Positions 1 through 7,052 of a stretch of DNA of 10,004 bases are shown here, piece by piece. Numbering within the stretch: the stretch's first letter is position 1; each line of letters opens with the position of its first letter. The stretch is taken from NCBI GenBank assembly GCA_903821415.1, contig CAIJLF010000142.1, positions 1-10,004 on the forward strand. The letters are read 5' to 3'. Both the position numbers and the translations under genes were made by a program. The notes under the pieces were generated by a model, which was not told where the DNA came from, did not search any database, and saw only the letters and a program-made list of their open reading frames with translations. The DNA comes from an uncultured bacterium (GTDB lineage Bacteria > Patescibacteriota > Minisyncoccia > Phycocordibacterales > UBA9973).

Positions 1-623
1 ATAAAGGTTTAACCTTGGTAGAGTTGATAGTAGTTATATCAATTTTCCTTATTATCACGTCTGTAGCCATTTTCAATTATGGTAGCTTTAACTCAACAGT
101 TTCACTTCAGAACTTGACTGATGATATAGCCTTGTCTATAAGAAAAGCCCAAGGTTTTGCTATTGGAGCCCGCGGAGTGGATAAATCATTTAAATATAGT
201 TATGGTATGCATTTTTCTGTCGATGCAGTATCTACAAGTAATCTATCTGGGTCAAACAAATCTTTTTTAATGTTTACTATTCCACTAGAAGATGAGAAGA
301 AATATGTAATAAAAGGAAGTAATGTTTGTAATGATGACAGCAATGGGTGTATTGAATTATTCAATATAAATACTTTAGATGAAATAAAAGAAATAGATTT
401 AGTGAATGCAGAAGGTACTGTTGTAAAAAATTTAGGATCAATAGATATTGTTTTCACACGTCCAGAACCAAAGGCAGTCTTTTGTTATAGGGAAAGTCAG
501 TCTAGTTCATGTAATTTTGATATTTCACGTGTTGATATGGTTATATCAAATGGTCAAACAGCAGAGCAGTTTAAAACTAAAACTATCTCTATTCAAAATA
601 CCGGTCAAATAAGTATACAATAA
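1..623 (+). CDS. Prepilin-like protein, GspH/FimT type (5' end outside the window)
   Basis: Likely a minor pilin or pseudopilin that joins the tip or priming complex of a type IV pilus or type II-like secretion machine in the cell envelope. The first complete codon is at position 3 and the frame reads KGLTLVELIVVISIF, the prepilin peptidase motif, with cleavage after Gly and Glu at mature position 5. The TTG at position 15 is the mature third residue (Leu) and not a start, so the true start and leader lie upstream of the window. One hydrophobic helix of about 20 residues follows, then a soluble beta-rich part. Four cysteines form two close pairs, C-x6-C and C-x8-C (residues 109/116 and 161/170 counted from the Lys at 3), which could be disulfides. 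Mature residue 1 is Leu rather than the usual Phe. The next gene starts 3 bases after the stop, so the two are probably co-transcribed. The GspH/FimT assignment rests on length, position and the C-terminal pattern. The pilin class is sure, the subfamily less so. Confidence 0.88.
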   Translation, partial: KGLTLVELIVVISIFLIITSVAIFNYGSFNSTVSLQNLTDDIALSIRKAQGFAIGARGVDKSFKYSYGMHFSVDAVSTSNLSGSNKSFLMFTIPLEDEKKYVIKGSNVCNDDSNGCIELFNINTLDEIKEIDLVNAEGTVVKNLGSIDIVFTRPEPKAVFCYRESQSSSCNFDISRVDMVISNGQTAEQFKTKTISIQNTGQISIQ

Positions 624-626
624 TAT

Positions 627-1226
627 ATGATTAAAAATAAAAACAATAGTAGAGGTTTTACACTTATCGAGCTTATGATAGCCACTACTCTTTTTACTAT
701 TATTATGATGATGGGGGTAGGGTCACTAGTGGTCTCTTCCAATTCTGCTAAATCTGCTCAGAAGCTAAGAATATCAGTTGATAATGTAAACTTTGCTATG
801 GAGAGTATGACTCGTGAACTTCGTATGGGGACATATTATTATTGCGGGTCAGCTGAAGCCCTTTTTACCCCAGGACTAACCAGTGATTGCTCAGGAGGCA
901 ATGTTATTGTTTTCACTCCTCAGCAAACAGGTGGAGCTCCTGGCAGAGTTGCTTATATGTTAGTACCAAGGTCTAAAAATGGTGTGCTAGACGGAACAAA
1001 TAGTTTAAAAAAGTGTGACGGTAACGCAGGTAATTGTTTTGATATAGTCTCACCAGATGTAAATATTGAAACCCTTAAATTTTATGTAAATGGTTCAACT
1101 CCTACAGAAGCTGATGGCATACAACCAAGTATTAGGATCTTGATAAGGGGTCTAGTTGTGGTTAAAGGAGTACCTAAGATGTTTACATTACAAACAATGG
1201 CGTCACAACGTTCAACAGAATTTTAA
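627..1226 (+). CDS. Prepilin-like protein, PilW/GspJ type
   Basis: Predicted minor pilin or pseudopilin of 199 residues. The leader is ten residues long (MIKNKNNSRG), followed by FTLIELMIATTLF, so cleavage after Gly10 leaves Phe at +1 and Glu at +5. The hydrophobic helix covers about residues 11-37. The next segment, NVNFAMESMTRELRMG (residues 53-68), resembles the alpha-helical stretch after the membrane helix in PilW/GspJ proteins. Four cysteines are present (73, 88, 130, 137), the last two as C-x6-C. No Shine-Dalgarno sequence precedes the ATG; the bases before it are only A and T. It lies 3 bases after the GspH-like gene and 7 bases before the PilV-like gene, consistent with one minor-pilin operon whose products act together in priming pilus assembly. 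PilW-like is inferred from the motif and gene order. Confidence 0.9.
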   Translation: MIKNKNNSRGFTLIELMIATTLFTIIMMMGVGSLVVSSNSAKSAQKLRISVDNVNFAMESMTRELRMGTYYYCGSAEALFTPGLTSDCSGGNVIVFTPQQTGGAPGRVAYMLVPRSKNGVLDGTNSLKKCDGNAGNCFDIVSPDVNIETLKFYVNGSTPTEADGIQPSIRILIRGLVVVKGVPKMFTLQTMASQRSTEF

Positions 1227-1233
1227 ATATAAT

Positions 1234-1896
1234 ATGAATTTATTTAATAAAAAAAATAATAAATACTCTCATTTTAGTAAGTCTTACTTGAAGTATTTAA
1301 GATATTCTTCTGAGCATATGAAGGGTTTTACTATTATCGAAGCTATGGTAGCTATATTTATATTGTCTGTTTCTGTAGCTACAATGCTTGGTATTACAGC
1401 TTCGAGTGCTGCGTCAGCTAGGTATGCAAATAATGAAATCACTGCAAATTATTTGCTACAAGAGGCTGTCGACTCCATAAGGAATACTAGAGATACGATG
1501 GTGTTCCAAAGGAAAGCGACATGGACTGATTTTCTAAATAGGTATGGGTCTTCAGGTAAGTCTAAATGTTTTGCAGATAGTGGGTGTATTTTATTGATAG
1601 AAAAGTTTGACCCAACAAACTCAAGAGGAGGTGATGACATAGAAGGCTGTGACAATACAGGTGTTTGCCCAAATTTTTTATATGATGATGACCCAACAAA
1701 TGAAAAGACTTTTTATAATTATAGTAGTTCAACGGGGTATCTAAGTGAGTTTAAGAGAACTGTAAATATGGTAGTTGATACTACTAACCCTGACCAATTA
1801 AACATAACGGTAAAAGTAGAATGGTACAATGGTGATCCTAATAATAAAAGATCTCAAACATTGGTATTTTATTTATTGAATTGGCAGAAGACATAA
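1234..1896 (+). CDS. Prepilin-like protein, PilV/GspI type
   Basis: Predicted minor pilin of 220 residues. I chose ATG 1234, 7 bases after the previous stop. A longer in-frame start at 1156 would overlap the previous gene by 71 bases and encode nothing pilin-like. The prepilin motif GFTIIEAMVAIFIL starts at Gly31, giving Phe+1 and Glu+5 after cleavage. From 1234 the leader is unusually long (31 residues, basic and tyrosine-rich). The next ATG at 1318 would leave only MKG, which is very short for a leader, so 1234 is favoured but not certain. After the helix, NYLLQEAVDSIRNTRD (residues 72-87) matches the PilV/GspI pattern of a helix ending in E..IRN.RD. Two C-x5-C pairs (112/118, 139/145) could be disulfides. 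No Shine-Dalgarno sequence is visible. It sits third in the minor-pilin operon. Confidence 0.87.
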   Translation: MNLFNKKNNKYSHFSKSYLKYLRYSSEHMKGFTIIEAMVAIFILSVSVATMLGITASSAASARYANNEITANYLLQEAVDSIRNTRDTMVFQRKATWTDFLNRYGSSGKSKCFADSGCILLIEKFDPTNSRGGDDIEGCDNTGVCPNFLYDDDPTNEKTFYNYSSSTGYLSEFKRTVNMVVDTTNPDQLNITVKVEWYNGDPNNKRSQTLVFYLLNWQKT

Positions 1897-1900
1897 TTTT

Positions 1901-2383
1901 ATGAAAAGAATAAAATATAAAAATGAAAATAGAGGATACGCAATTTTATTTACTGTTGTAGTTGTGGGTATTATATCAGCTATTACAATAGGTCTTACAA
2001 ATGCTGCATATAAGCAAATGATGCTGTCTTCTGTAGCTAGGGATTCAACTTCAGCCTTCTATCAAGCAGATATATCATCAGAGTGCGCAATGTATGCAGA
2101 TAACATCGACTTTCTATTAAATACAAAGCTAACAGATACATTTACATGTGGAGGAAGTACGATGAATTATGTCCACACCCAAGCACAAGATAATTTTGAT
2201 CAAATCTATTATCTTATTCCTTTAGATGAAAATTTAAATAAAAATTCAAAATGTTTTAAAGCTGATATTACTAAAACGGAAGGAGAAAGTTCTATTGCAA
2301 CAAAAGTAGAGGCCCTAGGATATAATATATGTAATACGAGCAACTTAAGGACTGTGGAAAGAGCGATTGAAGTTAATTATTAA
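1901..2383 (+). CDS. Minor pilin-like protein, PilX/GspK type
   Basis: Small predicted envelope protein of 160 residues. The leader MKRIKYKNENRG is followed by YAILFTVVVVGIISAITIG, a prepilin-like helix with Gly12 just before the likely cleavage site. Mature position 5 is Phe17 rather than Glu. Absence of this Glu is known in GspK and in several PilX-type proteins that cap pilin complexes. The helix is followed by SAFYQADISSECAMYAD (residues 51-67), close to the AFYxAE/D segment of PilX-like proteins. Cysteines are at 62, 83, 118 and 144. It starts 4 bases after the PilV-like stop and is the last of the four pilin genes. The full set (GspH-, PilW-, PilV- and PilX-like) is what a minor-pilin priming complex needs. 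Assignment is by motif and position. Confidence 0.82.
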   Translation: MKRIKYKNENRGYAILFTVVVVGIISAITIGLTNAAYKQMMLSSVARDSTSAFYQADISSECAMYADNIDFLLNTKLTDTFTCGGSTMNYVHTQAQDNFDQIYYLIPLDENLNKNSKCFKADITKTEGESSIATKVEALGYNICNTSNLRTVERAIEVNY

Positions 2384-2395
2384 AAATAGTATATT
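2367..2395 (+). promoter_or_regulatory. Candidate sigma-70-type promoter for ligA
   Basis: TTGAAG (2367-2372) is separated by 17 bases from TATATT (2390-2395). The -35 box lies inside the end of the PilX-like gene. The ligA ATG begins 9 bases after the -10 box, so a transcript from here would be leaderless or almost so, which fits the lack of a ribosome binding site. ligA could also be transcribed from the pilin operon, 21 bases upstream. Confidence 0.5.
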
Positions 2396-2404
2396 ACTGA
2401 CAAT

Positions 2405-4501
2405 ATGGATGATTTAAACATAAAAAACCGAATAATTAAACTTCGGGATGAAATTTCTCGCTTGCGTGATGAATATCATGTGAAGAATAATCCGAAAGTT
2501 ACAGATGATATATATGAATCTTTAACGAGAGAACTAAAAGATTTAGAGAAGAAATACCCAGAATATATCGAACTTAATAGTGATATAGATAGGGTAGCTG
2601 GAGCACCCCTTGCTCAATTTAAAAAAGTTAAGCATGAGATGCGCATGCTCTCTTTGAATGATGCATTTAAAGAGGGAGAAATCATAGACTGGGAAAATCG
2701 CGTCAAGAAATTAATAGATCATAGAGAAGATTTAAATTATTTTTGTGAGGTAAAGCTCGATGGCCTATCTGCATCACTTTTTTATAAAGATGGAATCTTT
2801 GTACGAGGAGCGACGAGGGGAGATGGTTTTATAGGAGAGGATGTGACAGAGAATCTGAAAATGATAGAGTCTATTCCTCTTAAATTAAAAGGAGATTATA
2901 AAGGAGAGATAGAGGTCCGTGGTGAAGTAGTGATGACGAAGAAAGCTTGGACTGCTTTGAATAAAAAGCAAGAACTTTCAGGCAAGCCAACTTTTGCTAA
3001 TACTCGTAATGCAGCTGCTGGAAGCTTGCGACAGCTCGATCCGAAAATAGTACAGAGTCGAAAGTTAGATTTTTTCGCTTGGGATATCGCTCAGATTTCA
3101 ATTAAAAATTATGAATCAGAAATTAAGAATCATTCAGATAAACATAAAGTTTTAAAAGAACTTGGATTTCAACTTGCTCCTTACGAGAAAAAAGCTAAAA
3201 ATATGACAGAAATTTTTTCTTTTATAAAAGATATAGGCAAGATAAGAATGGGCCTTCCTTATGGTACTGACGGTATGGTTATTTCAGTAGATAATCTAGA
3301 AGTTCAAGATAGTCTTGGTTTTGTCGGTAAGGCACCTAGGTATATGGTGGCTTATAAATATGAGGCAGAGAGGGCAACGACTGTAGTTACAGATATTACT
3401 GTAAATGTCGGTCGTACAGGAGCTATCACTCCTCTTGCTCATTTCAACCCAACACTGGTTGCTGGTTCTACTATCTCAAAAGCGACATTGCATAATATGG
3501 ACCAGATAGAGCGTTTGGATATCAGAGTGGGTGATACTGTTGTTATTCAAAAGGCAGGGGATGTTATTCCGGAAGTTGTAGAAGTCCTTGTAAATATGCG
3601 CACAGGTAAAGAAAAGAAATTTAAAATGCCAGAATTTTGCCCAGTATGTAATTTTAAAATTGAACGTAAGGCGGGAGTTGGAGAAAGTTCTATGAGTGAT
3701 GGTCTGGCACCTCTCCTCCCTCGTCCGAGGACCTCACGAATAGGATCTTTCTCCAACTCCCGCCATTTGTCCTCGGTTGCTTTTTACTGCATGAATAAAG
3801 ATTGTCCAGCACGAAGCAGGAGAGGATTGCAACATTTTGTAAACGTTTTTGAGATATATGAGATAGGTCCTAAGATTTTAGATAGACTTAAGGATGAGGG
3901 TCTTATTTCAGATGCAGCCGACCTTTTCACTCTTGAAGTTGCTGATCTATCTGGGCTTGAACGTTTCGGAGTAAAGTCAGCCGAAAATATTATCAACTCT
4001 ATAAATTCTCATAAGAAAGTCTTACTATGGAGATTTCTATATGCGTTAGGGATAATTCACATAGGCGAGCAAACTGCACAGGATATAGCAAATCAATTTG
4101 GCTCACTTACTAAAATAATGAAGGCAAGTAAAGACGACATAAATAGAATAGAGAATATAGGTCCAGTTGTGACGGAGAGTATCTATGAATATTTTAAAAA
4201 TAAAGAAAATTTAATTTTTATCGATAAGCTTTTTTCTTCAGGTGTTGTTATAGACAATACTTCTGTAAAAAAAGGATTAAAACTTAAAGATAAAGTATTT
4301 GTCCTAACGGGGATATTATCATCTCTATCTAGGGATGATGCAAAGAAAAAGATAATAACAGAGGGTGGAAGAGTCTCAACTTCTGTCTCAATTAAGACGG
4401 ATTATGTTTTAGTGGGGGACGAGCCAGGAAGTAAATACTCTGAGGCGCAGAAATTAGGTATAAAAATACTAAATGAGAAAGAATTTCTAAAAATGTTTTA
4501 A
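2405..4501 (+). CDS. ligA: NAD-dependent DNA ligase LigA
   Basis: Seals nicks in replication and repair using NAD+ as adenylate donor. The 698 residues follow the LigA order: N-terminal Ia domain (about 1-75); adenylation domain with the KLDG motif (residues 117-120), Lys117 being the adenylated residue; a GATRGDGxxGEDVTEN segment (135-150); GEVVM (173-177) and YGTDGMVI (286-293); an OB fold (about 325-400, with NVGRTGAITPLA); a zinc finger; helix-hairpin-helix repeats (about 480-600); and a C-terminal BRCT domain (about 622-698). The zinc ligands look to be Cys412, Cys415, Cys462 and Cys467. The second and third cysteines are 46 residues apart, against about 14 in E. coli LigA, which also accounts for a length somewhat above the usual 670. 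The extra part is a palindromic insertion, listed separately. It keeps frame and has no stop, so the enzyme is probably made at full length with a loop protruding from the zinc finger. The start has no Shine-Dalgarno sequence. gatC follows after 19 bases. Confidence 0.97.
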   Translation: MDDLNIKNRIIKLRDEISRLRDEYHVKNNPKVTDDIYESLTRELKDLEKKYPEYIELNSDIDRVAGAPLAQFKKVKHEMRMLSLNDAFKEGEIIDWENRVKKLIDHREDLNYFCEVKLDGLSASLFYKDGIFVRGATRGDGFIGEDVTENLKMIESIPLKLKGDYKGEIEVRGEVVMTKKAWTALNKKQELSGKPTFANTRNAAAGSLRQLDPKIVQSRKLDFFAWDIAQISIKNYESEIKNHSDKHKVLKELGFQLAPYEKKAKNMTEIFSFIKDIGKIRMGLPYGTDGMVISVDNLEVQDSLGFVGKAPRYMVAYKYEAERATTVVTDITVNVGRTGAITPLAHFNPTLVAGSTISKATLHNMDQIERLDIRVGDTVVIQKAGDVIPEVVEVLVNMRTGKEKKFKMPEFCPVCNFKIERKAGVGESSMSDGLAPLLPRPRTSRIGSFSNSRHLSSVAFYCMNKDCPARSRRGLQHFVNVFEIYEIGPKILDRLKDEGLISDAADLFTLEVADLSGLERFGVKSAENIINSINSHKKVLLWRFLYALGIIHIGEQTAQDIANQFGSLTKIMKASKDDINRIENIGPVVTESIYEYFKNKENLIFIDKLFSSGVVIDNTSVKKGLKLKDKVFVLTGILSSLSRDDAKKKIITEGGRVSTSVSIKTDYVLVGDEPGSKYSEAQKLGIKILNEKEFLKMF
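3670..3764. repeat. Palindromic insertion inside the ligA zinc-finger coding region
   Basis: An 18-base arm at 3670-3687 is perfectly complementary to 3747-3764. Pairing continues imperfectly inward, about 9 of 13 bases between roughly 3690-3702 and 3731-3743. A second perfect 8-base complement links 3725-3732 (CCGAGGAC) with 3769-3776 (GTCCTCGG), so the element may extend a little to the right. The stretch 3670-3765 is about 56% G+C by my count, well above the surrounding gene. It corresponds to the extra 32 residues or so between the second and third zinc cysteines of LigA, 96 bases being a multiple of three. It looks like a coding-compatible palindromic element comparable in concept to Rickettsia palindromic elements. 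The exact ends and target site are uncertain, and no second copy occurs in this window. Confidence 0.8.
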
Positions 4502-4520
4502 ATATGTTATTCTAGGTATT

Positions 4521-4814
4521 ATGAAGTTAGAAGATATTAAAAAGTTAGCAGATTTAGCTCGTATTGATATGAGTGATGAAGAGATGGAAGGTATGGCCAA
4601 AGATTTTGACCCTATTTTGGCATATGTGGGGCAAGTTCAAGAATTGTCAAAGCTAGGTATAGAAGACACCATTCATTCTCCCGAAAATTATAAATTACAG
4701 AATATAATGCGTGAGGATATAGCTACAAATACTAGAGGTGAATATACAGATGATATTATGAAGAATGCACCAGATACAGAGAATGGATTTATAAAAGTTA
4801 AACAAATACTATGA
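4521..4814 (+). CDS. gatC: Asp-tRNA(Asn)/Glu-tRNA(Gln) amidotransferase subunit C
   Basis: Small helical subunit of the GatCAB complex, which converts misacylated Asp-tRNA(Asn) or Glu-tRNA(Gln) to the amide form in the cytoplasm. The 97 residues carry the family pattern at the N terminus, IKKLADLARIDMSDEEM (6-22), followed by FDPILAYVGQVQEL (29-42) and a looser C-terminal part with an MRED segment (63-66). Length is typical for GatC, which wraps around GatA and stabilises it. The TGA stop overlaps the gatA ATG as ATGA (4811-4814), a translational-coupling arrangement. No Shine-Dalgarno sequence precedes the start; a TATTCT hexamer at 4508-4513 lies just before it, with no convincing -35. gatB is not in the window. 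Confidence 0.93.
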   Translation: MKLEDIKKLADLARIDMSDEEMEGMAKDFDPILAYVGQVQELSKLGIEDTIHSPENYKLQNIMREDIATNTRGEYTDDIMKNAPDTENGFIKVKQIL

Positions 4815-6226
4815 TTGATTTAAGAAACCTTACAATAGAAAAAGCGCACGAACATTTCAAGAGTGGCGACTTTACTGTCACTGACTTAGTGAATGAGTAT
4901 TTAAAAGTGATAAAAGAAAAGAATGGAGATATAAACGCTTACTTAGAAGTCTATAATGATGTATTAGATCAGGCAAGAGTAGCAGAGGGAATGTTTAAGA
5001 ATGGCACTGCCACTTTAATGACAGGTATACCTCTTGCTTTAAAAGATAATATGCTTTATAAGGGTCACATAGCCAGTGCATCTTCTAAAATTCTTGAAAA
5101 TTATGTAGCTACGTATGATTCCTTTATTGTTAAACAATTAAAAACTCAGGGTGTAGTTTTTCTTGGTAGAACAAATATGGACGAATTCGCTATGGGCTCA
5201 TCGACAGAGACGAGTGCGTATGGTAATACTAAAAATCCGATAGATACAAGTAGAGTTCCAGGTGGTTCTTCAGGTGGTTCTGTAGCAGCACTGGCTATGG
5301 ATGGAGCATTAGTTTCACTTGGAAGTGATACTGGTGGATCAATACGCCAGCCGGCTGCTTTTTGTGGTCTTGTAGGGTTAAAGCCTACTTACGGAGCAGT
5401 TTCTCGATTCGGTATTATATCTATGGGAAGTTCTCTCGATCAGGTTGGAACTTTCGGAAAAACAGTAGAAGATGCAGAGACTCTTTTCAATGCTATAAAT
5501 GGTTATGATGAGAAAGATAGTACTTCAGTAAAGAAGGAAGAAAGAATACAACCATTACCATTAAAGAAGAAGATCGGTGTACCTAGGTCATTTCTATCTG
5601 GTGATGGTATAGAAAGTGATATCCTTAAGAACTTTGAAGAGAATTGTAAAAGATTAGAAAAAGCTGGCTATGAGATAGTAGATATATCTCTACCTCTTAT
5701 CAAGTATTCTTTGGCTGTTTATTATATTATTTCTCCTGCAGAAGTATCGAGTAACTTAGCTCGTTATGATGGTATTCGATATGGACTACATGAAGGAGCA
5801 GATAAACTTTACGAAGTATATACAAAGAGTCGTGGAAAAGGATTTGGTAAAGAGGTTCGTCGTCGTATTCTGCTAGGCACTTACATTCTTTCTCATGGTT
5901 ATTATGATGCTTATTACAATACGGCAATTAAAGTTCGTCATGCAATCAAAGAAGAATTAAAAAATGCTTTTAAAGAAGTAGACGCTATAATAACTCCGAC
6001 TTCTCCTTTTATGCCATTCAAATTCGGTGAGAAACTTTCTGATCCTGTTGGTATGTATTTATCTGATTTATTCTCAGTCCCCGCAAATATCGCAGATATA
6101 CCAGCTATATCAATACCATCAGGCAAGAATAGTGAAGGACTACCATTTGGGCTACATATTATGGCTCCTCTTTTCCGTGAAGATATTCTATTTACTATTG
6201 GGAAAGATTTTGAAAAATTGGTATAA
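4811..6226 (+). CDS. gatA: Asp-tRNA(Asn)/Glu-tRNA(Gln) amidotransferase subunit A
   Basis: Glutaminase subunit of GatCAB. It hydrolyses glutamine and passes ammonia to GatB for amidation of misacylated tRNA. The 471 residues match the usual GatA length. The amidase-signature triad is visible: Lys78 in PLALKDN, the cis-Ser153 in GGSSGGS (151-157) and the nucleophile Ser177 in DTGGSIRQPA (173-182). Each is one residue earlier than in S. aureus GatA (79/154/178). Other family blocks are GRTNMDEFAMGSSTE (119-133), GLVGLKPTYGAVSR (186-199) and the C-terminal PAISIPSG (from 6101). The gene overlaps gatC by 4 bases, so translation is probably coupled. No internal damage is seen. The next gene starts 9 bases after the stop. 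Confidence 0.96.
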   Translation: MIDLRNLTIEKAHEHFKSGDFTVTDLVNEYLKVIKEKNGDINAYLEVYNDVLDQARVAEGMFKNGTATLMTGIPLALKDNMLYKGHIASASSKILENYVATYDSFIVKQLKTQGVVFLGRTNMDEFAMGSSTETSAYGNTKNPIDTSRVPGGSSGGSVAALAMDGALVSLGSDTGGSIRQPAAFCGLVGLKPTYGAVSRFGIISMGSSLDQVGTFGKTVEDAETLFNAINGYDEKDSTSVKKEERIQPLPLKKKIGVPRSFLSGDGIESDILKNFEENCKRLEKAGYEIVDISLPLIKYSLAVYYIISPAEVSSNLARYDGIRYGLHEGADKLYEVYTKSRGKGFGKEVRRRILLGTYILSHGYYDAYYNTAIKVRHAIKEELKNAFKEVDAIITPTSPFMPFKFGEKLSDPVGMYLSDLFSVPANIADIPAISIPSGKNSEGLPFGLHIMAPLFREDILFTIGKDFEKLV

Positions 6227-6227
6227 T
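6198..6227 (+). promoter_or_regulatory. Candidate promoter at the end of gatA
   Basis: TTGGGA (6198-6203), an 18-base spacer and a consensus TATAAT (6222-6227) overlap the gatA stop codon. The ATG of the downstream membrane-protein gene begins 8 bases after the -10 box, so a transcript from here would start at or within a base or two of the start codon. It would let the downstream gene be expressed separately from gatCA. Confidence 0.45.
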
Positions 6228-6235
6228 AAAAATAC

Positions 6236-6850
6236 ATGCAACCAGTAAATGGAGTACAAACCATAGTTGATAAACCTCTATTTGATCCAACCTATTTAAA
6301 TATAGAGTATATTTTTGATAAGATTGCGAATTCTATCCAGCCTATACTGTCTTCTCTAGCCAATCCAAATACTTGGAATACCATAGGCATAATTTCAGCC
6401 TCTATTACAATTATTCTTCTTTTTATAATTATTTTTTCTCTTGTCCGTTTATATGAAATTCAGGTTTTTGATAAGGATGAAATAGAGCATGAGATTAATC
6501 ATGCATTAGCTAAATTGAAAGAAAGAGACAGAGAGTTAAACCCTCGATGGAAGTACATTTTAACATTATTGGAAAGTCCCAATGAATCTGATTGGAGGGT
6601 CGCGATAATAGAATCAGATACTTTACTCGAAGAAGCCTTTAGAGAGAGAGGCTTAGTAGGAAATACAATGTCTGAACTTCTTGAAGAAGCTAAGATGAAT
6701 GGTTATTCAAGTATCCAAAATGCTTGGGATGCACACCTTGTCCGTAATAAGATAGCACACGAAGGGTTGAATTATCCTATAACTCAAGTAGAAGGAAGAC
6801 GTGTGATTAAATTATATCAAAATGTTTTTGAAGACTTACAGGTAATTTAA
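6236..6850 (+). CDS. Single-pass membrane protein with a HEPN-like RNxxxH motif
   Basis: Family not recognised with certainty. The 204 residues comprise a short N-terminal segment, one strong hydrophobic helix (about 49-72, rich in Ile, Leu and Phe), a charged and probably coiled helix (about 78-103, VFDKDEIEHEINHALAKL) and a helical C-terminal domain. That domain contains ESDTLLEEAFRERGL (126-140) and AHLVRNKIAHEG (166-177). RNKIAH (170-175) fits the RNxxxH form of the HEPN-domain active site found in many RNases and toxin- or defence-linked proteins, and an upstream helix with acidic residues is also usual in HEPN folds. I infer a membrane-anchored, cytosol-facing HEPN-like domain. The motif could instead be structural. 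It lies 9 bases after gatA, and its stop codon is built into the following terminator hairpin. There is no Shine-Dalgarno sequence. Confidence 0.8.
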   Translation: MQPVNGVQTIVDKPLFDPTYLNIEYIFDKIANSIQPILSSLANPNTWNTIGIISASITIILLFIIIFSLVRLYEIQVFDKDEIEHEINHALAKLKERDRELNPRWKYILTLLESPNESDWRVAIIESDTLLEEAFRERGLVGNTMSELLEEAKMNGYSSIQNAWDAHLVRNKIAHEGLNYPITQVEGRRVIKLYQNVFEDLQVI

Positions 6851-6878
6851 AAAAGAGTAGCTATTGCTACTCTTTTTT
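6849..6878. terminator. Bidirectional intrinsic terminator
   Basis: A perfect 13-base stem (6849-6861 with 6866-6878) closes a 4-base TATT loop. Each strand reads GAGTAGC/GCTACTC flanked by A6 and T6 tracts, so it can end the + strand operon and the - strand tRNA run that meets it. The first A residues overlap the TAA of the membrane-protein gene, and the tRNA-Asp 3' end lies 5 bases beyond it. Confidence 0.92.
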
Positions 6879-6883
6879 ATTTG

Positions 6884-6957
6884 CGCGGTCGACCGGACTT
6901 GAACCGGCAACCTCTCACGTGACAGGCGAGTGCTCTAACCAGTTGAGCTACGACCGC
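6884..6957 (-). tRNA. tRNA-Asp (GTC)
   Basis: Read on the - strand it folds as a 74-base cloverleaf. The acceptor is GCGGTCG/CGACCGC with discriminator G, as usual for Asp. The D stem is GCTC/GAGC, and the anticodon stem CTCGC/GTGAG (one G-T pair) closes the loop CTGTCAC. The T stem is GCCGG/CCGGT with loop TTCAAGT. CCA is not encoded. Its 5' half reappears in altered form 84-94 bases upstream on the same strand. It is the last tRNA before the terminator. Confidence 0.96.
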
Positions 6958-7007
6958 AAATTTTACTAAACTATAACTTTTGTAAACTAAACAATATAAC
7001 TTTGCCA

Positions 7008-7052
7008 AGGCGAGTGCTCACTATATTCTAATTGAGTTGAGCTACGACCGCA
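7008..7052 (-). pseudogene. Partial, altered copy of the tRNA-Asp 5' half
   Basis: Two blocks match tRNA-Asp exactly: 7035-7052 equals 6941-6958 (18 bases; acceptor 5' strand and D stem) and 7008-7019 equals 6924-6935 (12 bases; D-stem 3' strand to base 33). Between them the 5 D-loop bases of the tRNA are replaced by 15 unrelated ones. The T arm and 3' acceptor strand are absent, so it cannot be a working tRNA. The 5' flank also resembles that of the real gene (about 7053-7072 against 6959-6977). A decayed tandem duplication is the simplest reading. Confidence 0.85.

Noticed and set aside
15..623. TTG at 15 as the start of the first gene
   Set aside because: The four codons before it (K-G-L-T) complete a prepilin peptidase motif, so the TTG encodes a leucine of the mature pilin and the gene starts outside the window.
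1156..1233. Longer N terminus for the PilV-like gene from ATG 1156
   Set aside because: It would overlap the previous pilin gene by 71 bases and adds a non-pilin leader; ATG 1234 fits the spacing of the operon.
3547..3756. Reverse-strand reading frame over the ligA insertion
   Set aside because: It covers conserved ligA sequence, has no start signals and arises partly from the palindrome; no family is recognisable.
3665..3790. Intein or group I/II intron in ligA
   Set aside because: The insert is only about 96 bases, has no splicing motifs (no N-terminal Cys/Ser block, no His-Asn end, no intron core) and keeps frame and zinc cysteines.
5727..6264. Reverse-strand and alternative-frame reading frames over gatA
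   Set aside because: They lie inside well-conserved gatA coding sequence and encode no recognisable protein.
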